From positions 32,653 to 96,652 of the forward strand of contig NZ_JACSPT010000012.1 in NCBI RefSeq assembly GCF_014837015.1: a stretch of DNA of 64,000 nucleotides, in the 5' to 3' direction. The position numbers and the translations under genes are program-made. The stretch is from Acinetobacter pecorum. Its GTDB lineage: Bacteria > Pseudomonadota > Gammaproteobacteria > Pseudomonadales > Moraxellaceae. The number at the start of each line of letters is the position of its first letter. Within the stretch, counting starts at the first letter, position 1. Below are positions 50,903 through 60,363 of the stretch, piece by piece. The notes below the pieces were generated by a model. The model did no database searches and had not been told where the DNA came from. It saw nothing but the letters and a program-made list of their open reading frames with translations.

Positions 50903-52692
50903 GTCTCGTCTTGGAGCTTGTTAGATTTTTTGATCAATCGTTTTTTACCTGAAGAAACAGCTTCTAGAGCATGATCTGCCACATCTGCAACAGGTATCTG
51001 GTCAATCCATTCTGCCAGTTCTACACCTTCACGGATTTTTTCAAATTTTTTGATCGGCCAAGTGAGTCGAAGTACAGCATCCCACCCCGTAATGGTCATC
51101 CAACCTTGAATGCCATGCTGTAAAGTAGGTTGAGGTAATTGAGAAATTTCAGACGGTGAAACAAGACGCTGTGACTGTGTGAGCGGGATTCGATTTCCAT
51201 TTTCGTCAAAATCTTCGGTGAAAATTTCTCGATCACCAATCAATTTAGAAGCGAAGTCAGCTCCTGTGCCTGATCCCATACTTAAAATCAGTTTGGTTTG
51301 CATCATGCCGATTAAAGAGTTGACTTCATGCTGACCATACTGATCGACCAGTAAATCGAAATCTTGAACCCCTAGCCAGATACAAGCGCCTTTCGATCTT
51401 CCAAGTGCAGCAAGATTTTTCAATTGCTCGATATATGGTACTTGTGCAATCTCATCTAGAATAAAATGGATTCGACGTGTAGATGAGTCTGTAAATGTTG
51501 GTGATAAAATTAGTTTACTGAGAACATTTAACAATGCACAAATGTAAGCATCACTAATTAAAGGAAATGCTTTACTCACTTGCAATAACAAAATTGGCTT
51601 TTCTTCAGACTCGTCACAAATCCATTTCCTCAAGCTAAATCCATCGATGGATGTAGGCCAAGCCTGTGCAAATTGGCGTAAAAAAGATAAGTTTGCAATT
51701 AAAGTAAAATCCACACTATCCGATGATTTACTATCTTCACGAAAAATTTTGAGTCCAATTGGATAATATTGTTTGAATGCAGCAATTACCTGCTCACGTG
51801 ACCATTCAAGGCACTGTGCTAAATGTTTCCAGCCCCAATGCATACCGTGTTTTTGTTGCAGACAAACAATAAAGCCAATCAGTGCTACCCGACTTGCATC
51901 TGAAAAAACCGCATTATCACCTTTAATGGTTGGGATTAAGGCATGAGCAAGTAATCCAGCATCTAATTCCGTTCGTATATCTTGGCCAATATCCCAGGCT
52001 ACACCACGAGAATCCCAGGGTGCGATTATAAGTGATTGGCTTTCATCTAAAATTTCTGTGAAATCGCCTTTATTATCTAACAAACAGATTTTTGCATATG
52101 GCTGTTGTTCTAACATATCAAGCATCATCTGCTTCATAATCTGTGTCTTACCTGCGCTCGGTGCACCAATAAGAGCAAGGCCTCTCGTTTCTATACCAAC
52201 AGGCAAACGAATTCGTGTATGGATCAGCATACCTATAGGCAAATCAGCTGATTGAATTTTCTTATCAAGAACTTTTACTTTACGTTGTGCATAACTGACA
52301 GCTTCTGTGCCAGACAACAGTATATTTCCTCTTGCATGATACTGGTCGCGAGGTTTAGCACATACATAACCAAGAAAACCTGAAGCAGGTAGTGCTAGAA
52401 CTAATGGCGTGTAAAAATGACAGTAAAACAATGTTTTGTAACCATAGACATCAAGCATTGCTGCAATATCTAGCCATGCTTTAGTCTGGATACCGAGTGT
52501 AGACAATGTGCATCCCCATAGAGCTTTTGCTAATAACGGCCAATTTGTCCACTTGAGGTCCCGTGTGAATGGGATTTGCACATTCCACGAGAGGTATTCA
52601 AGTGCAACAGAAATTACCAAAAAAGTAATACCAGTAACGGCTAAGCCTTCTTCAATTTTCCATTCTTGCTTTGTATTTAGTGCATTCTTCAT
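50899..52692 (-). CDS. type IV coupling protein (TrwB/TraD type)
   Basis: The 597-residue ATPase links the relaxosome to a secretion channel and pumps DNA. Transmembrane segments lie near residues 18-35 and 80-110. The motor domain has Walker A 'GAPSAGKTQIM' and Walker B 'IHFILDEIAQVPYIEQL', and 'QDFDLLVDQYG' is typical of the family. It overlaps the relaxase gene downstream and the accessory gene upstream, each by about four bases, so the three are translated as one unit. Having its own coupling protein but no channel genes marks the element as mobilizable. Confidence 0.92.
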   Translation of the reverse strand: MKNALNTKQEWKIEEGLAVTGITFLVISVALEYLSWNVQIPFTRDLKWTNWPLLAKALWGCTLSTLGIQTKAWLDIAAMLDVYGYKTLFYCHFYTPLVLALPASGFLGYVCAKPRDQYHARGNILLSGTEAVSYAQRKVKVLDKKIQSADLPIGMLIHTRIRLPVGIETRGLALIGAPSAGKTQIMKQMMLDMLEQQPYAKICLLDNKGDFTEILDESQSLIIAPWDSRGVAWDIGQDIRTELDAGLLAHALIPTIKGDNAVFSDASRVALIGFIVCLQQKHGMHWGWKHLAQCLEWSREQVIAAFKQYYPIGLKIFREDSKSSDSVDFTLIANLSFLRQFAQAWPTSIDGFSLRKWICDESEEKPILLLQVSKAFPLISDAYICALLNVLSKLILSPTFTDSSTRRIHFILDEIAQVPYIEQLKNLAALGRSKGACIWLGVQDFDLLVDQYGQHEVNSLIGMMQTKLILSMGSGTGADFASKLIGDREIFTEDFDENGNRIPLTQSQRLVSPSEISQLPQPTLQHGIQGWMTITGWDAVLRLTWPIKKFEKIREGVELAEWIDQIPVADVADHALEAVSSGKKRLIKKSNKLQDET

Positions 52693-52943
52693 GCATTTTC
52701 TCCATTCTCGCTGTCAAACTCATTGAGCTTACTGATGATTTGATTCTGTCCTCGGTGTAACAGCTTCACTTGGGTTTCAATATCTACAAGTTTTTCTAAG
52801 AGCTGATCTTTGTTGCTTGACTGGCTTTTTGCCAATGTGTGACGGATTACATCAGCTACGGTAACGGCCTCACGTTCTGCCTGGCGTTCAAGTGCAGTTG
52901 CCAGAGCCAAAGGTATACGCACAGCGACAGGCTTAGTTTTCAT
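52689..52943 (-). CDS. relaxosome accessory DNA-binding protein (TrwA-like)
   Basis: From ATG 52943 (GAGGTG ribosome binding site) the protein has 84 residues. The N-terminal 40 look like a ribbon-helix-helix domain ('KPVAVRIPLALATALERQAE'), followed by a short coiled coil ('LEKLVDIETQVKLLHRGQNQ') that would drive oligomerisation. Position as the first gene of a mob operon next to the probable transfer origin fits TrwA, which binds oriT and assists the relaxase. Confidence 0.8.
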   Translation of the reverse strand: MKTKPVAVRIPLALATALERQAEREAVTVADVIRHTLAKSQSSNKDQLLEKLVDIETQVKLLHRGQNQIISKLNEFDSENGENA

Positions 52944-52949
52944 AAGCAC

Positions 52950-53223
52950 CTCTCAGATGTAACTGTGTAACAGTGAATAAGGCTTTGAATTGGCAAGCTA
53001 ACTTAGTAGTATGTTTACAGCTAGAACTAAGATTTACGGTATCCATCCCAGTCATGGGCGTCCCGTGTACGACTATTCTCAAATCAATTTCATTTGGGCA
53101 TTTGTTTGTTTTATTCATAAGTGCTCATTGCGTTATTTAGATGAGTTGAGCTTATTTTTTTAATTTTTGTGGCTCTATGCGATTATTCGGAAAATTGCTT
53201 TTAATTTTTATCAGGAATAAAAA
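52950..53223. other. probable transfer origin and divergent promoter region of the element
   Basis: This 274-base gap separates the minus-strand mob operon from the plus-strand cargo. It contains short inverted repeats: CTTAGT (53002-53007) with ACTAAG (53026-53031), and a small CATGGG/CCCGTG hairpin in the following 40 bases. An oriT usually lies beside the accessory gene, so this is the best candidate; I cannot assign the nick site. Confidence 0.45.
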
Positions 53224-54318
53224 ATGGGATTTGAACAATATAAAAATGCATTTTTTGAAACGGGATTAATTGAAAATGCATGTCGAGCAAATTGTGAAAA
53301 TGAATTGCTCACATTAAAAAAATTCTTAAAAGAAAATGATGTTATTGTTCTAAAAATGGCAAGATCAGGGTTTAGTAAACAGAGTATCTTGATCGAATTT
53401 TGCAAAATATTTTTAGATAAATTTAATTATTATCTTGAAAAATTTCCAATAATTAAATATGAGTTAGATCAAAAAGATATATCTCATAACCTCGTTGAAG
53501 AGCTGACTAAGAAGTCGACATGCCATGATTTTTCTGAATCTATTTATCAAATTTATAATCAACATGCTTTATCTGTAGATAATTTTTCTTTGTTGCAAAA
53601 TCAAAATGAAGAGTCTAAACAGTGGATTCAAGCTCTTGAGTTTTTAAATCTCATCTATGAGATTACTCATTTGTTATCAAAAGGCCAATTACTAGATAAG
53701 AATGATGATGAACATCATAGAATTCATACTCGTAGACCTCAAATTGATTGGTGTGAATTTTGTTTTAGACGTGTGAAATCAATTGGTGAACAACGGCCTC
53801 TAAAATCTTTATCCAATATTCATGACCAAATATTTCGTGAAAATAAATCAAGGAAAACAAATCAACTATTGTGCAAGCAGCACGAGTCTAGTAAAGCGAA
53901 TGATAGTAAATATCGAAGCGCAAAAAAAATAGTGAATAATTTATCACTTGAAGATATAAAATCGATTGATGAAATACGTGCTTTTAGACGTTTTCATGAA
54001 GTAAGTATATTTAATAAAGAAATAAATATTTCAGCATTTGAAGAACAATGGCAAGTAAATAAATCGATATGGTTAAAATATCTCAAAGATTTATGCCCCT
54101 TTATAGATGTTGCCGATATTTCAACATGGGCAGAATATACGCATAAATTCCATAAATCACTACAAAATGATTTAGAAACCACTAACAATCCCACAATAAT
54201 TCAAGATATTTATTTTGAGGCAAAACTTTGGGATGATTTTAAAAAGCGCCATCTAAAGTTAGACAAGAGAAGAAAGGGGGCTGAAAGCGTATTTTCAGTA
54301 AATGGGATCAATCAGTAA
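53224..54318 (+). CDS. unknown cargo protein with CxxC-CxxH zinc-finger-like motif
   Basis: The 364-residue protein is largely helical and AT-rich in sequence. Its one clear feature is C177-x-x-C180 followed 36 residues later by C217-x-x-H220, which could bind zinc in a treble-clef-like finger, with a basic stretch between the pairs. I recognise no family. A CAGGAA ribosome binding site precedes ATG 53224. It is the first plus-strand gene of the element and lies 48 bases before the MBL hydrolase gene, so it may be part of the defence operon, its regulator, or an unrelated neighbour. Confidence 0.75.
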   Translation: MGFEQYKNAFFETGLIENACRANCENELLTLKKFLKENDVIVLKMARSGFSKQSILIEFCKIFLDKFNYYLEKFPIIKYELDQKDISHNLVEELTKKSTCHDFSESIYQIYNQHALSVDNFSLLQNQNEESKQWIQALEFLNLIYEITHLLSKGQLLDKNDDEHHRIHTRRPQIDWCEFCFRRVKSIGEQRPLKSLSNIHDQIFRENKSRKTNQLLCKQHESSKANDSKYRSAKKIVNNLSLEDIKSIDEIRAFRRFHEVSIFNKEINISAFEEQWQVNKSIWLKYLKDLCPFIDVADISTWAEYTHKFHKSLQNDLETTNNPTIIQDIYFEAKLWDDFKKRHLKLDKRRKGAESVFSVNGINQ

Positions 54319-54366
54319 AATCAGAAAAACTATCTAATTGGACGTTATACAGGAACAAAGGTAATT

Positions 54367-55419
54367 ATGGGTATTGTTGTACGTATTCTTAAAGCAAATC
54401 ATGGGGACTGTATCTTAATTAGTCATGAAGGATTATCTGGTGCTTTTAATATATTGATTGATGGAGGACCATCTACTACCTTCAGGTATGGTCCAAGAAA
54501 ACGCTTTCCGGGAGCATTATGCACCGCTCTTGATGATCTGAAAGAGAAAGGGCAGAATATTGATTTAGCTATTTTAACTCATATTGACGACGATCATATT
54601 CATGGTTTAATAAAAGCTTTTGAAAAACCTGACTATCTTGGCCAACTTGTTAAATTAATTTGGTTCAACTCATCTCATTTAATTACACGTTATTTTAATG
54701 TTCCCGAGATTTTGGAAAATAATATTTTATTAGCTAATGATTCACCACAAACAAGCGTTCAACAAGGGAGGGATTTTGAGAGTTTGCTTGATGAAGTAGG
54801 TTGTAGTCGAGCCCCTCTTATATTATCAGGACAAGTTTATAACTTAGGGCCATTCACTTTGAGAATATTATCACCAGAACGAACTCAACTTGAGAAGCTA
54901 TTACACAAGTGGCCAACTGAAGTCGAATTAGGTGCAACTTCATCTTATAAGAATGATTACAATCTTTCTTTAGAAGATATTTGGGCTGAGGATAATTTTG
55001 TTGCAGACCAATCTATTTATAATGGGAGTTCTATTGCATTTCTTCTAGAAGCTGAAGGAAAGAAAATGCTTTTTCTTGGAGATGCTCATGATCATGTCGT
55101 CGTCAATAATCTGAGAGCCTTGGGCTATAGCAATGATAATAAGCTTACAGCGGATCTAGTGAAAATTTCTCATCATGGTAGCCATTACAACACAAGTAAT
55201 GAGTTTCTCTCTCTGTTAGATTCGCCACGCTACGTTATTTCCACTGATGGGAAAAAACACGGTCTGCCAAATAAGAGAACGATTGCACGGATTATTAAAG
55301 AAACAGAAGGTAAAATTTTTTTTAATTACAGTCATGTTGTCACTCCACTGCTTTTGGCTAATGAAGCTAAGGATTATTCCTCTCGCCTAGAAGTGCTTGA
55401 TAATGAAATCAGATTCTAA
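54367..55419 (+). CDS. MBL-fold hydrolase, defence-system component
   Basis: The 350-residue protein has a metallo-beta-lactamase fold of the ComEC-like type. The metal motif is H72-x-D-D-D-H77 in 'LTHIDDDHIHG', with later ligands in 'FLGDAHDH' and 'ISHHGSHYN'. It has no signal peptide. An AAAGGT ribosome binding site precedes ATG 54367. It overlaps the protease gene that follows and is the first of four coupled genes ending in an SMC-like ATPase. MBL effectors of this kind are known in Lamassu and trypsin-MBL conflict systems; here the substrate (nucleic acid or nucleotide) is unknown. Confidence 0.88.
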   Translation: MGIVVRILKANHGDCILISHEGLSGAFNILIDGGPSTTFRYGPRKRFPGALCTALDDLKEKGQNIDLAILTHIDDDHIHGLIKAFEKPDYLGQLVKLIWFNSSHLITRYFNVPEILENNILLANDSPQTSVQQGRDFESLLDEVGCSRAPLILSGQVYNLGPFTLRILSPERTQLEKLLHKWPTEVELGATSSYKNDYNLSLEDIWAEDNFVADQSIYNGSSIAFLLEAEGKKMLFLGDAHDHVVVNNLRALGYSNDNKLTADLVKISHHGSHYNTSNEFLSLLDSPRYVISTDGKKHGLPNKRTIARIIKETEGKIFFNYSHVVTPLLLANEAKDYSSRLEVLDNEIRF

Positions 55420-56716
55420 GACTACAATCTATGAAATAATGCAGTCCTACTGTGTTAGGGTTAATGGTGGTAGTGGTGTATTAGTCAATGCCATGACCAA
55501 AGAGTATTCCTATGTTTTAACGGCCGCTCATGTAATTAAAGATTTTCTTGAACATGAGGTTATTGATTTTCAGGGTAACAATCTTGAAGTCTTAGGTGTG
55601 CTCAAATATTCTGAAGATTACGACCCAGTAACTTCTTTATATGATTATGCAATTTTAAAAGTTAGTTATCAGTCATACGTTGAACAAAAAATTCTTGCTG
55701 CTTCAGATTTACTACACCGTACTGATCTAACATTAGTAGGTTGTCCAACAACAGAGCGAACTAGTCAAGATCCAATAAAGTTTTATGATGGACATATGAC
55801 TAATGTGACCAATGACCTTATCATTTTTACAATTGATGTTATTCCTGGTAAGCCTACAATTAGTGGTATGTCTGGTGGAGGGCTTTACAATATTCGAGAT
55901 GGACTAGCATTCCTTGTTGGTGTTGAATTCCAAATGGACAGTATTGACCAAGATCAGCAATATGGTCGAGTGCAATGTCATAGTCTAGTGAAATTTGAAG
56001 AAATCATAAAAATACATGAATGTGCCCCAATAATCCCAGCTCATTTAGAATGTTTTTCAATATTGCGGGAGAAGACATTTGTATTCAATGTCATTGATCC
56101 AAACAATACCCATAATTTGAAAATAGCGTTAGAGAAGTTTGCCGATTCGCTAATAATAAAGGAGATGCCTCCGCCTTATGAAATCATGGGGCAATATGAT
56201 TTACAGCTACTTGTTGATTTAAATCAGACTGAAGAACTTAAATCACGAGATTTATGGGTTGCGTATTTAGAATATTTAGTTATTTGTGCTCTGATTGACA
56301 ATGTTGGGATTACAAATGCTGATTATATAAAAAGTATAGAGAGAAAGCGTAGATTATTATACAGCAGTAATAGCCGGAATTGGATCAGTAACTTAGAAGA
56401 ATTGCTTAAAACAGCGCGTAGACTTTTAGATAAAGATGGCACACTTATAATTGCATCACCAGATAAAGCAGCTAGACTTCTACCGCCAAATTTTGAACTT
56501 AGTAGAGTGATAAATGACATTTCTAATGTGCCAGACCAAGGTCCTTTCTCAATCGATACGGTTGAAACATCTATTTACAATAGTTTCACTCTGACTCATT
56601 TAGAAGCGCTGCACAACTGCTGTGTGATAAATAGTGAGTTTGAATATAAAGCTTTACCTTCGGGAATAGAACAATTGAGATTATTTAAGGATAAGCTTAA
56701 TGAAATTATTAAGTGA
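55403..56716 (+). CDS. trypsin-like serine protease with defence C-terminal region
   Basis: From ATG 55403 the protein has 437 residues and overlaps the MBL gene by 17 bases. The first 200 residues form a chymotrypsin-like protease with H43 in 'LTAAHVI', D81 in 'YDYAILKV' and S157 in 'GMSGGGLYN'; the Ser motif departs slightly from the usual GNSGG. The remaining 240 residues form a helical domain like those fused to effectors in ABC-three-component systems, which may dock to the SMC partner. There is no signal peptide, so it acts in the cytoplasm, probably cutting a host or phage protein once triggered. Confidence 0.85.
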   Translation: MKSDSKTTIYEIMQSYCVRVNGGSGVLVNAMTKEYSYVLTAAHVIKDFLEHEVIDFQGNNLEVLGVLKYSEDYDPVTSLYDYAILKVSYQSYVEQKILAASDLLHRTDLTLVGCPTTERTSQDPIKFYDGHMTNVTNDLIIFTIDVIPGKPTISGMSGGGLYNIRDGLAFLVGVEFQMDSIDQDQQYGRVQCHSLVKFEEIIKIHECAPIIPAHLECFSILREKTFVFNVIDPNNTHNLKIALEKFADSLIIKEMPPPYEIMGQYDLQLLVDLNQTEELKSRDLWVAYLEYLVICALIDNVGITNADYIKSIERKRRLLYSSNSRNWISNLEELLKTARRLLDKDGTLIIASPDKAARLLPPNFELSRVINDISNVPDQGPFSIDTVETSIYNSFTLTHLEALHNCCVINSEFEYKALPSGIEQLRLFKDKLNEIIK

Positions 56717-57239
56717 TGAGTTCGACCTAAGTTTTCTATGCACACAATATGAGAACATGCATTTCCATATGTTTCGTTCAGATGATCATCTTTCCTTTAT
56801 ATCGTGCATAGTATGTTTATGTGATAAATCAGAAGATATAGTTGAACATTGGCGGGCTATTCAGAATATGGTTTATGTTCACAATCAACCTTCAAAAGGG
56901 TTGGCAGCATGGAATGTCTATTTAGTTTTTGTAACAACTGGTGGAATCCCTACTTGGCAAAAATATGAAATAGAAAATAATAAGTTTGTTGCGCGTAAGA
57001 TCATACTCGATTCATTTGCAGAAATACCTAGTATTGAGCAATTGGGTATTGAGTTAGAGAAACAATTATTAGGTTCTGATTTAAAGCTCAATGCACTAGT
57101 TAATGAAACTGTAGAGCTTGAGTTGCCTTTGAAAGAATATTTCCGTGGTGCACCATTAGACTCAAAACCTGAGTCTAGAGAAAGACGCACTTTAATGATC
57201 AATAACATAATTGAGCTTTTTAACCAGAATGAAAATTAA
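56700..57239 (+). CDS. small middle component (LmuC-like)
   Basis: The 179-residue protein overlaps the protease gene by 17 bases and the ATPase gene by 11. Segments such as 'AAWNVYLVFVTTGG' and 'YEIENNKFVARKII' look like the middle component of ABC-three-component systems, which corresponds to LmuC of Lamassu. It has no catalytic motif. Such subunits bridge the ATPase and the effector. The identification rests on length, gene order and partial resemblance. Confidence 0.7.
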   Translation: MKLLSDEFDLSFLCTQYENMHFHMFRSDDHLSFISCIVCLCDKSEDIVEHWRAIQNMVYVHNQPSKGLAAWNVYLVFVTTGGIPTWQKYEIENNKFVARKIILDSFAEIPSIEQLGIELEKQLLGSDLKLNALVNETVELELPLKEYFRGAPLDSKPESRERRTLMINNIIELFNQNEN

Positions 57240-60200
57240 AAAAGTTGAAATCCAGGCATTTCGTGCTTACAAAACAAAGGAAGATGGGACGTTTGATTTT
57301 ACGAATGATGGTGAAGTCCCTTCTAACTTTGTAGCAATTTATGCACCAAATGGTTTTGGTAAAAGCTCTTTCTATGATGCAGTTGAGTGGGCAGTTACTA
57401 ATCATTTGGAAAGGATTAGTGGGGAATATAATAAATCTAATTTTGAAAGTGCTGCTAGGTCTACCAAAGATCCTAATGAGGCGCAAAAAATCCTGCGCAA
57501 TAAATATGCAGACAAAACATTGACTACAAAGGTCGTGGTTTCTACAACCAGACCATCACATTTTGAGCGAGAGTTACCCCAGCTTCGTAAGAATCAGCGG
57601 GATACACGGATTGGAGGTAATCGCTTAATTGAAAATGAGTTTTTCAGACGTGTAATTCTAAGCCAAGATGAAATTGATAGATTTCTAAGAGAAGCAAATC
57701 CTCATGATCGTTATATTAAGTTTATAGAAAGTTTTGGGGGTGATTTTGAAACCGCTCGTAAGGAATTATCTGTACTCATTAATGATAATGAGGTAGAGCT
57801 AAGAGAGCTCAAAAAAAGGAGTGATTTTCTCCTCAGTGAAATAAAACAACCTATTGATATTTCAGTATTTGATCATTTTAACTCAGTTGCTACTGAACTT
57901 AATGCTATAGGTGAGAATATTACCTTACCTGATGAAAGTTTTACATCTCAGAGAGCGAATTACCTTAACGCTAGCCTTGTATCACGACAGCATGAACTGA
58001 ATACGTTATATCATTCAAATACTAAAACATTAGGAGAGATTGTTGATAGTTTTGAAACGCTGCCGACAATTGAGCTCCATATCAGCAATATTGAAGAGCA
58101 AAAGACTCAGCATAATAGAATATTAAAAGGGGTTGTTGATGCTGACAAATATCAGGTACTGTTAAATTCTTATGAACAATGTATAGCAGATCAGAAAAAA
58201 ACACATATGCATCTAATGCACATTCTTGGAATCTCTGAGAATATTGACTCTTTTTTACAAACAGATGCATACCTTTTCGACTCAACTTCGAAGCAAAAAG
58301 AACTAAATGAGAACCTGTCTAAAAGCTCAGTCCAACTAGCAAATCTTAAAGAAAAGCTACATGAACTGAACAACAGCCTTAAGACTGCTGATGATAGAGC
58401 TTTGTTTTTAAGAAATTCTATAGAAAATGCAGGCCCTGTCTATATAGAGCTTTCAAATAATCAAGCTCGTATAGGCGTTCTACTAAAGCAAATCTCCGAT
58501 AAAAATATTTCAATCCAAATAGATAAGGCTTTATATGAGGAGCTATCTCGTTTATTAAGTGAGATATCAGCACTAAAAATTACATCTAATTTATTATTGG
58601 AAGGAGATGTAAAGGGGTTGATTTTCGATCAAGAAAAAATTAAACAATTGACGAGATCTCATGCTGACCTCAGTTTAATCAATGCGCATAGTCAGGCTAT
58701 TCATACCACTCAGAAAGCTTTAACTGAACAGATGAAATTACATGAACAGCTGATTTCCATCGGTTTAGATTATCTAAGTATAAAGCCTTCTAATATTTGC
58801 CCACTGTGCACATTTCCCCACCCATCTGTCGATGTATTAGTAGAAAAGCTTAAGAACCAGAATTTACTGTCTGAATTAAGTCTGGAGAACTCTCAAAAGT
58901 TGTCACTTGCTTCGATACGTCAGAAAGAACTCCTAACAATTGTCGAAACCATTACAGAACAAGCTATTGAAGCACAAGGTCAACAATTAAATAGTCTGCA
59001 TGCAAAGCTGGCAGAAGTTAGTAAGAGGCTAGCTCAAACCGAGCTAGATATATCTACTGAGAAGGCAGAATATAAGACTTTAGAAAATAGAATTGTTGAA
59101 CTAGAAAATTCAGTTTGGGGGCTTTCACATGACGAGCTAGTTTCTCGTGCTGAAGCGGAGCTTAAAGAGCTTACAATAAAGCGATCAAATCTAATTGATC
59201 AACAAGGTCAATTTTTAGCTCAAATCACATTACTTACCGATAGTGTCAAAGCTAAAGGCTCTGAGTTGCAAACATTAATTGCTGAGGCAGAGATAAAATG
59301 TAATGAAAATTCTTACGTTATCGTACAAGCATATCTCAATGAGAATGCCATTTCTGTTTCAGATATCAAACAGCATTGCGAGAAGAGAAGAAAAGAGCTT
59401 GAGAGTGAGTTACTCAAATATAAAGTTATTGAAAAATCTCTAATTGATCAGTGCACTGATTTAAAAAATAGAATGATGCTAGAAGGCACATGGACGGATT
59501 TTTCTTTGTTGAAACTACAGAAGGAAACTATAGAAGGAAATCTAGCTCGTTCTCAATCATCAATTAATGCTTTTCATGAGAGTTTAGCCAATATTATTAT
59601 TTTTCATCCAGAAGATACATTGGAAAAAATTAAAGCGCTACTTATTAAGGGAATTGAAGAGTGTCGGATCCGCACTCAAGATATTGAAAAGCGTTTAAAT
59701 GGTATTCAATTACTCGTAAAGCAAATGAATTTATTTGCCCCCTATATTAAACGTATGTCTATCAAGGAAGAACTTCTCACGATTAAAAAGCATCAAGAAC
59801 AACGCAATCAAGTTCGTAAGGTTTTGCAAGCGCAAATGGATATAATTGTGAATAAACTCAAAGTGCTTATTAATAATTTTTTCTACGAAGATCTTATTAA
59901 TTCGATATATCGTAAGCTAGATCCACATCCATTCTTTAAAAAAGTTGGCTTCCAAGTAGATTTTGATTCATCAGATAAACCAGGCCTCAATATTGTGGTA
60001 AGTGATGAAAAAGAAAAAATAATATCTCCAATCCTTTATTTTAGTAGTGCTCAGACTAATATTCTCAGTTTGAGCGTATTTTTAGCAAGTGCACTACATG
60101 CAAAAGATGATGAGGGCCAACCTATAGATGTCATTATGATTGATGATCCAATCCAATCAATGGATTCTATAAATATACTTTCGACGATTGATCTTTTGCG

Positions 60201-60363
60201 TAGTATCTGCTTGCAGTTTGATAAACAAATTATTATCTCTACGCATGATGAAAATTTCTTTGGTTTACTCCAACGCAAAATTCCAGTTCAGATTTTAGGG
60301 TCAAAATTCTGGCGATTGGAAAAGTTTGGTGTAGCCGTTCCAGTCGATCCGTTAGTTAACTAG
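57229..60363 (+). CDS. lmuB: Rad50/SMC-like ATPase with zinc hook (LmuB-like)
   Basis: From ATG 57229 (the frame extends to a TTG at 57211) the protein has 1044 residues. The head has Walker A 'APNGFGKSS' with K45, a signature loop in 'YFSSAQTNILSLSVFLA' (S939-S940-A-Q), Walker B ending D972-D973 in 'VIMIDDPIQSMDS', and H-loop 'STHDENFFG'. Two long coiled coils (about 190-510 and 540-890) meet at C524-P-L-C527, a Rad50-type zinc hook. This is the sensor/DNA-binding subunit of Lamassu-like systems. Its start overlaps the middle-component stop. Confidence 0.9.
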   Translation: MKIKKVEIQAFRAYKTKEDGTFDFTNDGEVPSNFVAIYAPNGFGKSSFYDAVEWAVTNHLERISGEYNKSNFESAARSTKDPNEAQKILRNKYADKTLTTKVVVSTTRPSHFERELPQLRKNQRDTRIGGNRLIENEFFRRVILSQDEIDRFLREANPHDRYIKFIESFGGDFETARKELSVLINDNEVELRELKKRSDFLLSEIKQPIDISVFDHFNSVATELNAIGENITLPDESFTSQRANYLNASLVSRQHELNTLYHSNTKTLGEIVDSFETLPTIELHISNIEEQKTQHNRILKGVVDADKYQVLLNSYEQCIADQKKTHMHLMHILGISENIDSFLQTDAYLFDSTSKQKELNENLSKSSVQLANLKEKLHELNNSLKTADDRALFLRNSIENAGPVYIELSNNQARIGVLLKQISDKNISIQIDKALYEELSRLLSEISALKITSNLLLEGDVKGLIFDQEKIKQLTRSHADLSLINAHSQAIHTTQKALTEQMKLHEQLISIGLDYLSIKPSNICPLCTFPHPSVDVLVEKLKNQNLLSELSLENSQKLSLASIRQKELLTIVETITEQAIEAQGQQLNSLHAKLAEVSKRLAQTELDISTEKAEYKTLENRIVELENSVWGLSHDELVSRAEAELKELTIKRSNLIDQQGQFLAQITLLTDSVKAKGSELQTLIAEAEIKCNENSYVIVQAYLNENAISVSDIKQHCEKRRKELESELLKYKVIEKSLIDQCTDLKNRMMLEGTWTDFSLLKLQKETIEGNLARSQSSINAFHESLANIIIFHPEDTLEKIKALLIKGIEECRIRTQDIEKRLNGIQLLVKQMNLFAPYIKRMSIKEELLTIKKHQEQRNQVRKVLQAQMDIIVNKLKVLINNFFYEDLINSIYRKLDPHPFFKKVGFQVDFDSSDKPGLNIVVSDEKEKIISPILYFSSAQTNILSLSVFLASALHAKDDEGQPIDVIMIDDPIQSMDSINILSTIDLLRSICLQFDKQIIISTHDENFFGLLQRKIPVQILGSKFWRLEKFGVAVPVDPLVN

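Noticed and set aside
52933..53118. Minus-strand 61-residue frame upstream of the accessory gene
   Set aside because: It overlaps the accessory gene start and the probable oriT, has no clear ribosome binding site, and looks like a chance frame.
54367..55419. Beta-lactamase or antibiotic-resistance gene
   Set aside because: The MBL fold is of the ComEC/RNase-like kind, with no signal peptide, and it is locked in an operon with an SMC ATPase; it should not be read as a carbapenemase.
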